This document shows positions 34,595-44,189 of a stretch of 64,000 nucleotides of DNA, in pieces. The stretch covers positions 62,001 to 126,000 of the forward strand of contig CATKHK010000100.1 in assembly GCA_949751835.1 (NCBI GenBank), in the 5' to 3' direction. Below the pieces are notes generated by a model. That model searched no databases. It saw only the letters and a program-made list of their open reading frames with translations, and was not told the origin of the DNA. Made by a program: the position numbers and the translations under genes. The DNA is from Blepharisma japonicum. Lineage: Eukaryota > Ciliophora > Heterotrichea > Heterotrichida > Blepharismidae. Numbering within the stretch: position 1 is the first letter of the stretch; the number at the start of each line of letters is the position of its first letter.

Positions 34595-35041
34595 ATGGCT
34601 CAGCAATTGCGTCGTGGAAGCTTAATCGTAAGACCAATCAGCGCCAAGCTGATCAAAGACACCGCCACAGGGACTATGGATCCATATGTTGTCATAAGAG
34701 TTGGGGCTCACGAACAGAAAACAAACTATTGTCGGAATGGCGGTAAGACACCCAACTGGGATGAGCAGCTAAACTTCATTGTTTCTGGCGAAGACCAAAT
34801 TAATATTTCTGTGTGGGATAAAAGAACCTTAGCCAAAGATAAAGAAATCGGGGCCACAACACTCCCATTGCAGACTGTTATTAATGCAAAACATTTTGAA
34901 GATTGGGTGGATTTAATTCATAAAGGGAGAAACGTCGGACAAGTCAGGCTTCATCTGGTGTTTAATGAAGAATTTCAAGCTGGACAACAAGGTGTGGGGC
35001 AGCCAGGTGTGGGTCAGCAGATCTCTCAATCAGGATTTTAA
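34595..35041 (+). CDS. Single-C2-domain protein, copy 1 (148 aa)
   Basis: The protein is one C2 domain plus a short Gly/Gln tail (QQGVGQPGVGQQISQSGF). C2 hallmarks are GSLIVRPISAKLIKD, TMDPYVVIRVGAHEQKT, TPNWDEQLNFIV and SVWDKRTLAKDKEIG. Asp residues at the first loop (KDT and MDPY) and the third loop (WDK, KDKEIG) are in place to bind calcium, although the third loop is not fully canonical. C2 domains bind phospholipid membranes, often in response to calcium. It has the size of plant and ciliate small C2 proteins. A closely related copy follows after 22 nt on the same strand. Confidence 0.88.
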   Translation: MAQQLRRGSLIVRPISAKLIKDTATGTMDPYVVIRVGAHEQKTNYCRNGGKTPNWDEQLNFIVSGEDQINISVWDKRTLAKDKEIGATTLPLQTVINAKHFEDWVDLIHKGRNVGQVRLHLVFNEEFQAGQQGVGQPGVGQQISQSGF

Positions 35042-35063
35042 TGCTAATTAATTTATTAAAAAA

Positions 35064-35513
35064 ATGGAGCGTCCTGGAAAATTAATTGTTCGGCCTCGGT
35101 CTGCGAAATTGTTTAGGGATACATCAATAATTTCTATGGATCCTTATGTTGTGGTTAAATGTGGCTCACAAGAACAGAAAACAAGCTATTGTAAAGATGG
35201 AGGGAAAAGCCCAACGTGGAGTGAAGAATTAATTTTTACTGTGACATCAGAAAACGCAATTTATATAGCAGTGTGGGACAAAATTCCTTCAGCTATTGAT
35301 AAAGAAATTGGAAGCGCAATTTTACCATTTGAAAGTATAACTTCTGCTAGCCAAGAAGGTATTACCATTGATATTTTCCATAAAGGATTAGTAGCTGGAC
35401 ATGTGATAATTGGTTTTCTTTTTTATCCTGAATCTATAAGTGGTCTATATTTTGGAAATAAATCTAAAAATCTGACTGAAGATAATAAATATAAAGCCCT
35501 TTCTGAGCTCTAA
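35064..35513 (+). CDS. Single-C2-domain protein, copy 2 (149 aa)
   Basis: A tandem paralogue of the preceding gene. Conserved blocks are GKLIVRPRSAKLFRD, SMDPYVVVKCGSQEQKT, SPTWSEELIFTV and AVWDKIPSAIDKEIG. The Asp of the WDE motif in copy 1 is Ser here, and the tail differs (NKSKNLTEDNKYKALSEL), so ligand or calcium affinity may differ. The pair probably arose by tandem duplication. There is no TGA-Trp. Function is likely membrane-binding, from the fold only. Confidence 0.87.
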   Translation: MERPGKLIVRPRSAKLFRDTSIISMDPYVVVKCGSQEQKTSYCKDGGKSPTWSEELIFTVTSENAIYIAVWDKIPSAIDKEIGSAILPFESITSASQEGITIDIFHKGLVAGHVIIGFLFYPESISGLYFGNKSKNLTEDNKYKALSEL

Positions 35514-36072
35514 ATAAAATTTAAATGGAATTTTGGTAATGGAACTTAAAAGGAAAAGAGCACTAATAGCTTAATTTATGAGACCACAAAAAATTATATT
35601 TGGAAGCAAGATTGATTACAATTTTCAGAGGCCACAGAAATTAATTCTGATAGAATAGTCATCTAATTAAACAAAAAGGTAATTTTTTGAATTTTTAGCC
35701 AATTTTAAAAGAATTTCTTAAGCCAATACTATTTTTAAAAAATAAGGTATAGATAGAGATAGTTTAAATAATCAGATAATCTGAAACTAACATGAAGCTA
35801 GCATCAGAACACATAAAAAATTTTTAAGTGATGGCAAAAAATGGTGAATAAGTCAGAAAAAACTCCTTTAATCAGAATTTCACTATATTTCTCTATATTC
35901 TTTCTTAGTCCTTCTTCTTCCCCATCTTTTATGTCCTATTTCTTTTTGTTTCCATAATCCCTCCTCTTTCCTTTTTCTCACTTTCTCTTATATATATTCT
36001 TGCATTTCTCTCAAATTTTTCTTAAAATTAGTTGACTCCTTATGCGTTTTTAACTTCAATAAATAATAGAAG
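35514..36072. other. Intergenic; pyrimidine-rich cyclin leader
   Basis: A 559-nt spacer. The stretch 35,895-36,010 just upstream of the cyclin gene is conspicuously pyrimidine-rich on the sense strand (many ctt, tct and ttc runs). The first 350 nt show no coding frame. Confidence 0.4.
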
Positions 36073-36882
36073 ATGTCTAGAAAATATAATCAAGCATATG
36101 AAAACAATATTGATTCCTTAAACTTCCTTCTATCCAGAGAACGTGAAAAGCCACCCCTCGGCGACTTTCTTGCTGGCAACGATATCCAAGCCTCCATGAG
36201 AGACAAGCTTGTCCAATGGATGTTCAAGCTGTCCCAAGACCTATCCCTACGCCTCGAAACTACCCAATTTGCTATATCTTTGATGGATTTATTTCTTTCC
36301 AAGGTAAAAACTGCGAAAAGTGTAATCCAGCTGCTTGGAGTTGTCGCATTAATGATTTCCACCAAATTTAATGAAAACAAGCAATTCACATTGGCAGATG
36401 CGTTATTCTATGCTGGAAAGCAATATAAAATTAATGAAGTACAGTTGACAGAAGTCTTCATTTTACACAAACTTGAATGGAGACTTAATATAACGACAGC
36501 CTCAGAGCTGGTGAGGAGGCTTTTTATACTTACAGGGCTTGAAAATGATTTTTCAAGAATTTATGAAAGAATTGATGCTTTTACTTGTGTTTGTTATGGG
36601 AATTATGAGCTTTCGCAGTACAAAGCTTTAGAAATCGCGATTGCAAGCTCGATATGCGCCCTTGAACAGTTTAATCAGATTAATTTTAGAAATCAGTGGG
36701 CGCAGCTGATGTTTAATCAGAATATTTTGGATGTGGGGAGGGTTGATTTGTGTAAGAGGACACTGCTGAGGGTGCTTTATTCACAGACATCAGCTTATGA
36801 TGCACATAAGCTTAATCCGATTACGCTGGATAGCATTGAAACTTATATAAGGAGAAATAATGATGAAAAATCTCAATTTTAA
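36073..36882 (+). CDS. Cyclin (269 aa)
   Basis: The cyclin N-terminal box is clear at about residues 30-140: MRDKLVQWMFKLSQDLSLR, then FAISLMDLFLSKVK, then VVALMISTKFNENKQFTL and EVFILHKLEWRLNITT. A second cyclin fold follows (YELSQYKALEIAIASSICAL). The protein is at the short end for A/B/D-type cyclins and lacks a recognisable destruction box in the short N-terminus. Cyclins activate CDKs; the phase of action cannot be read from the sequence. Trp codons are TGG. Base composition of the first 60 codons is relatively G/C-rich. Confidence 0.88.
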   Translation: MSRKYNQAYENNIDSLNFLLSREREKPPLGDFLAGNDIQASMRDKLVQWMFKLSQDLSLRLETTQFAISLMDLFLSKVKTAKSVIQLLGVVALMISTKFNENKQFTLADALFYAGKQYKINEVQLTEVFILHKLEWRLNITTASELVRRLFILTGLENDFSRIYERIDAFTCVCYGNYELSQYKALEIAIASSICALEQFNQINFRNQWAQLMFNQNILDVGRVDLCKRTLLRVLYSQTSAYDAHKLNPITLDSIETYIRRNNDEKSQF

Positions 36883-37320
36883 TTAACAATGCATAATTAG
36901 TTAATGTGTTTTCCCTTGACTGAAAATTCTCATGTAAAAAGTTATATTATTTGTACGACCTTTCTAAGCTTGATTTTATAAGTGTTAGAAGGTATAAAAT
37001 TATTAAAATTAATGAAAATAAAAATTAGGGAAATGATAAATTTAAATAATATTTCATAAAGAATGATCTTAATAAACTTTTAAGATTTCAAAACAAAATA
37101 TTTTAAGTATCAATATTAAGGCTACAAAAAGCATAAATCATAACATTTTTGCATAAATTTTTCAAATTTCTTAAAAAAATTAATATATTAATTTAGCATT
37201 TCAAAAATCATAAGCCTCATATTATTCCTTAATCTATGCTTTCCTTATCATCAATCCCAATATTTTTCCATATCAGAATAATTCCATCATGCTTACGTAA
37301 TCATGTAAAAAAATCAAAAT
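36883..37320. other. Intergenic, AT-rich
   Basis: A 438-nt spacer of very AT-rich sequence before the mevalonate diphosphate decarboxylase gene. Nothing coding was recognised. Confidence 0.45.
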
Positions 37321-38397
37321 ATGAAACACTTCATCAGCAGAGCGTTTGGAAAATATACAGTCAAAGCGCCTACAAATATCGCGCTTATCAAGTATTGGGG
37401 CAAGTCCAACGAAGACATAAACCTCCCTCTCAACTCCTCAATAAGCTTGACTGTTGACATTGAGCAATTTTTTACACAAACTTCCATAGAATTAAATGAT
37501 GAAAAAACCCAGCTTATCCTGAACAATGAGCCAGCTGAAATCACAGGAAGAATTTCTCGTGTGATTAACATGCTGAAATCTCTCACAAAACCAGAAAATT
37601 TAGAAAAAAAAATAAAAATCGAGTCTAGCAATAATTTTCCGACTGCCGCGGGAATGGCAAGTTCAGCTTCTGGGCTGGCAGCTTTGACCTTTGGACTGGC
37701 AAAAGCATATAAGGTGAATATTAGTATGGAAGAATTATCAGGAATCGCAAGACTTGGCTCTGGAAGTGCTTCAAGAAGCTTTTTTGGCGGAATTGTCGAA
37801 TGGAGTGCAGGAAATTCTCATGAACAAAGTGTCGCAAGGCAGCTTTATGAAAATTCCCATTGGGACGAGTTAAGACTACTAGTAATCTTAACCGATTTAG
37901 AAAAGAAAAAAATTTCCAGCACTAATGCAATGAAATTAAATAGAAAAATGCTGCTAGAAAGGGCCAATGAAAGAGTCCCAATTCGTATAGAAAACTTAAA
38001 AAAAGCTTTAGAAGCCAAAGATTTTGAAAATTTAGCCAAAATTACTATGGAGGAAAGCGAGGATCTGCATTCTGTGATTGAGGCGGCTAATGTGAAATAC
38101 CTGAATGCTAAAAGTGAAGAAATAAAAAGGCTTATCCATGAGTTTAATTCACAAGGAATTCGTGCAGCTTATACCTTTGACGCTGGCCCAAATCCTTTTA
38201 TATTGACAAGGAAGCAGGATATTAACGACTTAGCCAGCCATTTATTGATGAGTCTGAAATTAAGGTCTCACAATGACTTAAAATTGCATGGGCAGCTGCC
38301 GAATGACCCTTTCTTATTTTTACAAAGTAGTGCAACTATTCCAGTCTTTGGGATAATTGAAAGCAAAATATCAAGGACAGGGCCTATTTTACTTTAA
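37321..38397 (+). CDS. MVD: Mevalonate diphosphate decarboxylase (358 aa)
   Basis: A GHMP-superfamily enzyme. Signatures are APTNIALIKYWGK near the start, NNFPTAAGMASSASGLAAL (nucleotide-binding loop), LGSGSASRSFFGGIVEW, and TFDAGPNP near the C-terminus, which carries the catalytic Asp. It catalyses ATP-dependent decarboxylation of mevalonate 5-diphosphate to isopentenyl diphosphate, the last step of the mevalonate route to sterols and other isoprenoids. The length is slightly under the 390-400 residues of animal enzymes. The N-terminus (MKHFISRAFGKYTV) is short, so a cytosolic or peroxisomal site cannot be told apart. All Trp are TGG. Confidence 0.95.
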   Translation: MKHFISRAFGKYTVKAPTNIALIKYWGKSNEDINLPLNSSISLTVDIEQFFTQTSIELNDEKTQLILNNEPAEITGRISRVINMLKSLTKPENLEKKIKIESSNNFPTAAGMASSASGLAALTFGLAKAYKVNISMEELSGIARLGSGSASRSFFGGIVEWSAGNSHEQSVARQLYENSHWDELRLLVILTDLEKKKISSTNAMKLNRKMLLERANERVPIRIENLKKALEAKDFENLAKITMEESEDLHSVIEAANVKYLNAKSEEIKRLIHEFNSQGIRAAYTFDAGPNPFILTRKQDINDLASHLLMSLKLRSHNDLKLHGQLPNDPFLFLQSSATIPVFGIIESKISRTGPILL

Positions 38398-38421
38398 TTT
38401 ATTAGAAATTTATGAAGTAGG

Positions 38422-39170
38422 TTACTTATTTGTGGTATTAATAAATTTCCCTTTCATGATTTGCACCATTAGTTCTTTATCCATAAATTCGTAGTTTTTT
38501 GGAATGAAGAGTTTGTGCCTTTCTTCTTGGTAGTATTTTACCCAGGGACTGTATTTAGCATTATCTGGGATTTCAAAATAGGAGACTTCGGTAGGAAATA
38601 AATCATCTTTTAACCTTATAGAGTCTTCGTATTGTATAGGTGGAGTTAGTAAGTTAATAGGCATTGTATAATAGTATTTTTTGCTTCTTCTTCCAAGCCA
38701 ACTTAAATATCCAATATCTATATGAATTCCATCTCTATTAAGCTTCACTTCATGGATAGTAATTGATTTATTAGCCAAAATCGCCCAATTTCTCCATAGA
38801 CTATACACACCGTAAAATAAGAATACAGGTAAACACAATGGTTCTTGATTAACTCTATTTGACAATTACATGGCCATGGATTCTTGACTAAAAGAATAAA
38901 ACTTCCTATAGTTGTAGCGAGACGTCCTAAAAACCTCCCCATTGTTTTTGAAAATGAAGGCTCATAAGAGTACACAAGGAGGCTTCCACTTTCGTCAAAT
39001 TCAAGAATTTTAGATGGGCTGTAAACATTGACTCTATTTTGAAGTTACTGAGAAGGCTTTGCACGTAGCGGTTTTGGCTCCCAAGGGTTTATGAGTTTTT
39101 TTGCAGGGGCTTTGACTGTTTTCTTTGTATTGACTAAGGACCCAAAGTTCTTTAATACAGCTTTGAGCAT
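38422..39170 (-). CDS. Hypothetical membrane protein, probably mitochondrial, three exons
   Basis: From the ATG at 39170 the protein starts with a basic presequence-like region (MLKAVLKNFGSLVNTKK). A 15-nt intron at 39034-39048 then joins RAKPSQ to VNVYSPSKILEFDE. The next part has hydrophobic spans (RLATTIGSFILLVKN and LPVFLFYGVYSLW). A second intron is needed near 38853-38869 to keep frame: 17 nt if it ends at the second AG; a 15-nt version would create a stop. The C-terminal part runs to TAA at 38422 (GIHIDIGYLSWLGRRSKKY). The layout recalls small mitochondrial two-span proteins of the TMEM186/TMEM223 kind, a weak match. The gene model, especially intron 2, is uncertain. Confidence 0.55.
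39034..39048 (-). other. 15-nt intron of the gene at 38422-39170
   Basis: On the minus strand the sequence is gtaacttcaaaatag. It begins GTA and ends TAG like the other two 15-nt introns here, and removing it restores a continuous protein frame. Retention would put TAA in frame at once. Confidence 0.8.
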
Positions 39171-39235
39171 ATTTAATCAAATAGGGTAGGTATTTGTATA
39201 TACTGAAATTTATACTTTTCATATACAAAATTAAA

Positions 39236-40048
39236 ATGGGATACCAAGCCCCTAGTCAGCTTACATGTGAAATTAGTCTTTACATTCCTACATATTTTCA
39301 GAACACAAGCCTAATAGCTCATTTAAACAGAAAAAATATCCCATATATCGTATTTTCCTCTGAAAAACATCACCCAAATTCTATTTTATTCTATCGGCAC
39401 ACTATTTCTTCCAAGGTAAACTCCGAAGAATTTTTATTAAATAATAAAAAAGTCCTTGCGATATTATTAGAAGGCGATTTTAGTGACGAAAAAGAGCTGC
39501 TGGAAGATTATTTGTCAATTTACTATAAAAATAAAATTCGAGTAATTTTAGTTCTGCAAGGGCTAAAAGAAGCCTTAGAAACAGTCCAATTTACACAGCG
39601 AAAAGGGTTTACCCATGAAACTTATGCAGAATGAGTAGCCCAAATGATGATAAAAGGGGTCGATTGTATAGAAACTGAGAATTTCCGAGATACTGCTGAT
39701 TATTTAGAAAGGGTTATTAACACCTTAAATAATGGACCATATAGGCCACTCCCTACTGTTTTTCATTTGCAGTCTCGAAAACTATCACTAAATCATAATA
39801 TGTCTGGATCTTCAGCTTTGTGGGCAGCTCAATTGATAAATATTCCTGGGATTTCTGAAAGTAAAGCAAAATCGATTATTGATAAGTACCCTACCTTAAG
39901 CTCGCTAATGGAAGTTTACGAGTCTGAAGAAATTCCAGAAGCAGAAAAGAAATTAATCTTGGCACAAATTGGGGAGAGAAAAGAGAAAAAAAGTTCAAGC
40001 AAAATTTATCGATTTTATACCAGTGAAAATCCTGATGAAATATTGTAA
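39236..40048 (+). CDS. EME1-like subunit of a structure-specific nuclease (270 aa)
   Basis: With a TGA-Trp (TYAEWVAQMMIKGVD) the frame is continuous from ATG 39236 to TAA. The protein has an ERCC4-like fold without an obvious catalytic ERKxxxD motif, as in the non-catalytic partner EME1/MMS4. It ends with a helix-hairpin-helix segment, INIPGISESKAKSIIDKYPT, followed by a YESEEIPEAEKK-type linker. EME1 pairs with MUS81 to cut branched DNA such as replication forks and recombination intermediates. Known EME1 proteins are longer and have a disordered N-terminus. FAAP24-like or XPF-related proteins are alternatives. It shares a 65-nt divergent promoter with the preceding gene. Confidence 0.55.
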
Positions 40049-40907
40049 GAATTTTAATTTAAATTTATTTTTCGGTTTTTATATTGCTTGACTATTACTC
40101 TGTGCAATTAATTACAGATAAATGATACAACTTTTGGTTTGAAATTTTCTTAATTAAAAATAAGCGCCTTTAAATAATAAAATTCAAGCTTAAAGAAGGA
40201 TTCAAAATCTAAGTTAGGAAATCAGTAAGAAATCTAGTTAGGCAGCCTTCTAATCTTATCATCAAGCTACTGAAACCCTCAATTCCTAAATAATTCATAT
40301 TAATTTTTTCTCAATTTATATTTAAACGCATTATTCTATCATTTTAAGAAATTGCTTTTACTATATATTTTATAATCTTAAAATTTATAAAATACTGAAT
40401 TTTTATCTTTAATTGCAAAAATTCAGCATTCTCCTCTAAATAATGGCAAGTTATGAGGCTTGGTCTTTGAGGTAAGTGAGCTTAAGAATTGAAAAAATCT
40501 TAATAAGTAATGAAATTAATTAAATATTTAAATTAAAATATGCAAACTTCATAAAATAAATGTCTTGATGTCATCACTTTAACATGTATTGTTATTAATT
40601 TTTTCACAGGTTTTGCTTGCAATATCAAGAATATTTAGCATTTTCATACCAAATTTCATATAAATATTCTTAAAATAATGTATTCCTTGGAACAACCTAT
40701 TCATGTTTCATAAATAAATAAATAATATCACCAAGCTAAATAATTAAAAATTTAATAAGGTATTTGATCACTTTCCAAATATTAATTCAGTTTTTCTTCG
40801 CGTTTTAAACTTAATCTTTTCAAAAGAGGTGAAATATTTATTTCCTTCAACTTATGTTTCATTTCTTTCTTTCCATTGAGCTGATAATAGGTTTTATTGA
40901 TGCATCA
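40049..40907. other. Boundary zone between core and repeat-built region
   Basis: This 859-nt AT-rich stretch holds no coding frame that I trust. Repeat copy A begins near its right end, at about 40,908, where similarity to copies B and C starts. Confidence 0.5.
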
Positions 40908-41503
40908 AAGCTAATTCTTCTTTTATCTGGTTTTGTTTTTTCGATTTCTTCCTTTTTAGTTGATATTCTGCCTCTTCATAATCAAAAAATTTTCTTTTCT
41001 TTTAAATTTCTCCTTTCAATCTGTAATCCTCTCCTCTCTTATGATATAAACCTCTAATAAGCTTTTTCTTCAGAGCTCTCGCAATTATCCTTTTAATTTC
41101 ATTATTTTATAAAGCCTTTCATAACTCAAACATAAAAAATTAGCCGTTTTTATAAAATTAAGCCTTTCAAATCCCATCATCGCAATTTCAAATAAATCGT
41201 CGAATCTCAACAATTTCCATAATAAGGCAGATATCAGCTTTCTAAAATTATTATTTTGCTTAAAACTTTAGTTCATCAGTAAATTCTTAACTAAAATTAA
41301 TTATTTTTTAGAATAATTTATTTACAGCTGATAAAATCGCTGAGACTTATCCAAATTCTTACTGTCAAATATTTCAATTTGTATCTTATATCTAATGCAA
41401 AATTTTATGCAAAAGTGTGCTTTTTTGCATGTATCTTTCGCAACTCTGCCATATTTTTATGGATAAAACGGCTAAGAGAAATCTAGCGATTATAATAAAT
41501 ACA

Positions 41504-42028
41504 ATGAAAATCGTGCTCTTACTCATACTCAGCCTGACTGCATTTGGAATGAGAAATGATTTGTTCAAGCCTATATTCTTACAACAAGATACTGATTCCT
41601 CAGATACTGATTCCTCAGATACTGATAGCTCAGATACTGATAGCTCAGATAGTGATAGCTCAGATACTGATAGTTCAGATAGCGCTCCAAGTGAAATATC
41701 TGCAGCTCTCAAAGAGGTAGCCACAGACATTGCTGAAACAACTGAAGAAATAGCTTTAGATGCTTTGGAGACAAAACATGCGATTGAAGAAGAAGTTGAA
41801 GTGGCAGTTGAAGAAGCAGTTGTTCACACAGTTGAAGCAGTACATATGGTTAATGGAGCAGTTGAAGGAGCAGTTGAAGAGGTAGTTGGAGAAGTAGTTG
41901 TTCACACAACTGAAGCAGCACAAATGGTTGAAGGAGCAGTTGAAGAGGCAGTTGATGAAGCAGTCTCACGCGTATCTGAATTAAACACCGCTTTCATTCA
42001 AACAGTAGAAGATATTACAGCAGAATAA
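41504..42028 (+). CDS. Secreted acidic repeat protein, copy A (174 aa)
   Basis: The ATG at 41504 is chosen because it starts a good signal peptide (MKIVLLLILSLTAFGMRND); an in-frame TTG lies 87 nt upstream. After LFKPIFLQQ come six tandem 5-residue units DTDSS or DSDSS, encoded by a 15-nt repeat. The C-terminal about 100 residues are very acidic and Val/Ala/Glu-rich with a 26-residue imperfect repeat (VVHTVEAVHMVNGAVEGA then VVHTTEAAQMVEGAVEEA), likely amphipathic helix. No Cys, Trp or membrane anchor is present. The family is unknown to me. Copy B at 45223 differs by repeat number and scattered changes. Confidence 0.75.
   Translation: MKIVLLLILSLTAFGMRNDLFKPIFLQQDTDSSDTDSSDTDSSDTDSSDSDSSDTDSSDSAPSEISAALKEVATDIAETTEEIALDALETKHAIEEEVEVAVEEAVVHTVEAVHMVNGAVEGAVEEVVGEVVVHTTEAAQMVEGAVEEAVDEAVSRVSELNTAFIQTVEDITAE
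41588..41677 (+). repeat. 15-nt tandem repeat encoding DTDSS (six units)
   Basis: Six 15-nt units of the form gatactgattcctca or gatactgatagctca. They encode Asp-Thr-Asp-Ser-Ser with one Asp-Ser-Asp-Ser-Ser. Copy B has five full units, so the number varies between paralogues. The same bases open a spurious frame on the minus strand. Confidence 0.9.
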
Positions 42029-42223
42029 ATGGAAACACCTAGAAGGTAATTAATATAATTTTATTTTATTAATCAATTCCATCACTCTAAATAATAAAAA
42101 ATTATAAATTATAGCAATTAATGCTAAAAATATATTAATATTAAAGTAATATAAGATTCTTTTAATTTTAATAAATAATTTATTTCTTATTAATTTTAGT
42201 CTTATTTTTGAACTTTTCGTTAA

Positions 42224-42341
42224 TTAAAAGCTGAGAAATACTAATCCAAGCCCAATCAAAGACAGATAGACTCCACTGTCATCACTCATCTTTGCATTAG
42301 AGTAAGCGAAGCCTAACCTTTGGTTATCCATATCAAAATTA
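42224..42341 (-). pseudogene. Truncated 3' end of the aspartyl protease gene
   Basis: These bases match the last 39 codons of the protease gene at 45910-47121, including its stop, but similarity ends abruptly at 42,341. There is no 5' part, so it cannot make a protease. It was carried along with the acidic-protein gene as part of repeat copy A. Confidence 0.85.
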
Positions 42342-42855
42342 CTTTGGCACAACTGTAAGGCAATTATCTGAGATGAAGGGTTTAGTTTAATAACTATATT
42401 TATAAATTAAATTAACTCACATAAGATAAAACAATCTAAATTAGGGAATTAATGAATAAATGTATTTACTTCTTGTTTTACACATAAATCTAGTGTTTAA
42501 ATGAAAATTCAAGCTTAATATAATTGAATACGCTTAGATAATATGCTTGATGCTTTTGATTTTTTTCCAAACTTTGGTTTTTAGTGTCATAAATAGTCAA
42601 TATGATTCCCTCATTATACTAATAAGATAAAGAGGTATTGTTAATGGTAAACCTCGGAATATTCTTGTTAACCCGGCTTAGCTGCTGATCAGAAGTAGAG
42701 TTTTGTCTCTCATAAAAAAGCAAACCCTTCATTCTCCTCTTTTTCTGGATCAAAGCAGTGGCTTTTTCACACCTCAAAACAAAACTGTTTGGCTTTTAAT
42801 TATTTTTAATTCTATAAAATATATCAAATCTTTTGAGCTTAGTTAATATATATTA
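42342..42855. other. Intergenic
   Basis: A 514-nt stretch between repeat copy A and a decayed ubiquitin-like gene. Nothing recognisable apart from plain AT-rich DNA. Confidence 0.4.
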
Positions 42856-43643
42856 TTATAAAGGAACGACCTCGAATTTTAATGCTCTCCATTGAATAAT
42901 ACCTTCTTCTTTAAAAATCGTAAAGCATTGCGTTTTTGTCTCTCCTCTTCCAGTTTTCTTTTCTCTTGAAGTTGTTAAGCCATTGAATTTTCATTTTGCC
43001 ATGTAAAAGCCACATATATCATATTCAATGGCAGCTCTGCAATTTCCATAGGGCAATGAGGATCCAATGAGTTCATTGTAAATACTCCAAAGCCCATAGA
43101 GTCTACAACAAATTCATTGTAAGCTACACAATTAATATTTTTGCATATCCCAATAAAAGAAATTCCTTTTTGAGCAAATCTCATTTAAAAGGATTTTCAC
43201 TGAATTGAATCTCTATTTTATTGTCCAAATTATTAAAAGCAAGCATAGGATACAAGCTTCCATAGTTTGCTGAAATTTGTGTATAACAATTGTACTTCCA
43301 GCGCGTATACCTCAATTCGAACTCGGCTATTTCTTTTATCTCAACATATATTCTTTGTGTCAAATGATAGCATTATTTCATCTTCTCCACATTCAATGAG
43401 TTCAGATGCCAAGCCCATGAGCTGCCCAATAGATCAATATAGACTTATCTTCATTGGAAATTGGTTATACGATTCATTTTGAAAAATAATATCAATAATA
43501 GGGCTTTCAATACCAAAATAGGGCTTTTCTAACAATTGTATTGAAAACGATATCACATCATTTTCATGACTATGATCTGAAATTCTAAATAAAGATAAAT
43601 CCGATCAGTGTTCACAAGTAAAATCATAACTCTTATCACCCAT
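42856..43643 (-). pseudogene. Decayed ubiquitin-like/Cys-rich family gene (locus 1)
   Basis: The minus strand keeps clear pieces of the family: NNLDNKIEIQFSENPFKW, KGISFIGICKNINCVAY and KWKFNGLTTSREKKTG. They lie in different frames. Two apparent 1-nt shifts occur: one near 43,186 in an A-rich spot, before the ISFIGIC stretch, and one near 43,030 at CPME, after which the frame giving CGFYMAKWKFNGL is used. The ubiquitin-like N-terminal part is strongly diverged. Most likely it is a pseudogene. Sequencing error at A-runs is an alternative for either shift. The stop would be TAA at 42856. Confidence 0.65.
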
Positions 43644-43715
43644 TTCTGAATTTTCATTAAGTGCTCTTCTGATTTTGCTCACTTCAGAATCTGATGAAAA
43701 ATATAATCGATTAAA

Positions 43716-43913
43716 TCAAAATAAAATTAAGTTACTTTTAAGCAAAAAATAATAAATGAAGAGTGGCTCTAAAAATATTAAGTTAAAAGTATGAGTCCTA
43801 CTGCTCGATCTATGATGCTTTGATAAGTGTTTACTGCACGAATAAGTTTCAGGAGAGCATGAGTATTCAGCTTCACTCTGACAACTTTGCTTAAAGCATC
43901 GCATGATGTTCAT
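43716..43913 (-). pseudogene. Remnant of a zinc-finger/kelch family gene (N-terminal part)
   Basis: The minus strand encodes MRCFKQSCQSEAEYSCSP, then ETYSCSKHLSKHHR. This aligns with the N-terminal zinc-binding module of the protein at 58573 (KQCSEPDCELEAEYGCQC, then ETYLCKLHLMEHC). The similarity stops after about 50 residues, with no coiled coil or kelch part. The frame is open to a TGA and then runs on into unrelated sequence. It is probably a fragment left by duplication and decay. Confidence 0.6.
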
Positions 43914-44189
43914 ACTATCTATAATTTTAATTGCCTTTAATTTATTAAATTGATATTAACTTTGATGTATTTTTTAATGATTCGTAAATTTCCTAAGAGA
44001 AAAACTTAATCACAAGGTGGCTTTGCCTTATGGTTCAGGATTTAGTAGCAAGAATTGGATGATATAAAGAATCTGATAAAGAAAAGATCTTAAGCAAAAG
44101 GGAAATGATATCAAAGAATTTGATAAAATCATCTGGGCGATACTCACATGATGGGCTTCAATTGAGGAGAAAGGGTACTGGAAATGGAA
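43914..44189. other. Intergenic before repeat copy B
   Basis: Mostly AT-rich. The stretch 44,020-44,180 is somewhat less AT-rich but gives no recognisable protein. Repeat copy B begins near 44,190. Confidence 0.35.

Larger units (their letters stand above)
40908..42341 (+). repeat. Segmental repeat copy A (acidic protein gene plus protease 3' end)
   Basis: This about 1.43-kb segment is nearly identical to parts of copy B (44,190-46,036) and copy C (62,909-64,000). It starts around the shared text caaagctaattcttctt and ends where the truncated aspartyl protease 3' end stops matching, at 42,341. It carries the whole acidic-protein gene (41504-42028). Copy A lacks the roughly 430 nt to the left that B and C share. 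The high identity in noncoding parts indicates recent duplication. Confidence 0.85.

Noticed and set aside
41392-41730. Minus-strand frame with SELSLSELSVSEESVSEE repeats
   Set aside because: It is the antisense of the 15-nt DTDSS array, which is open in several frames. The plus strand has the signal peptide.
43980-44070. Possible tRNA-like text (ggttcaggattta)
   Set aside because: No cloverleaf can be folded around it, and there is no acceptor stem.
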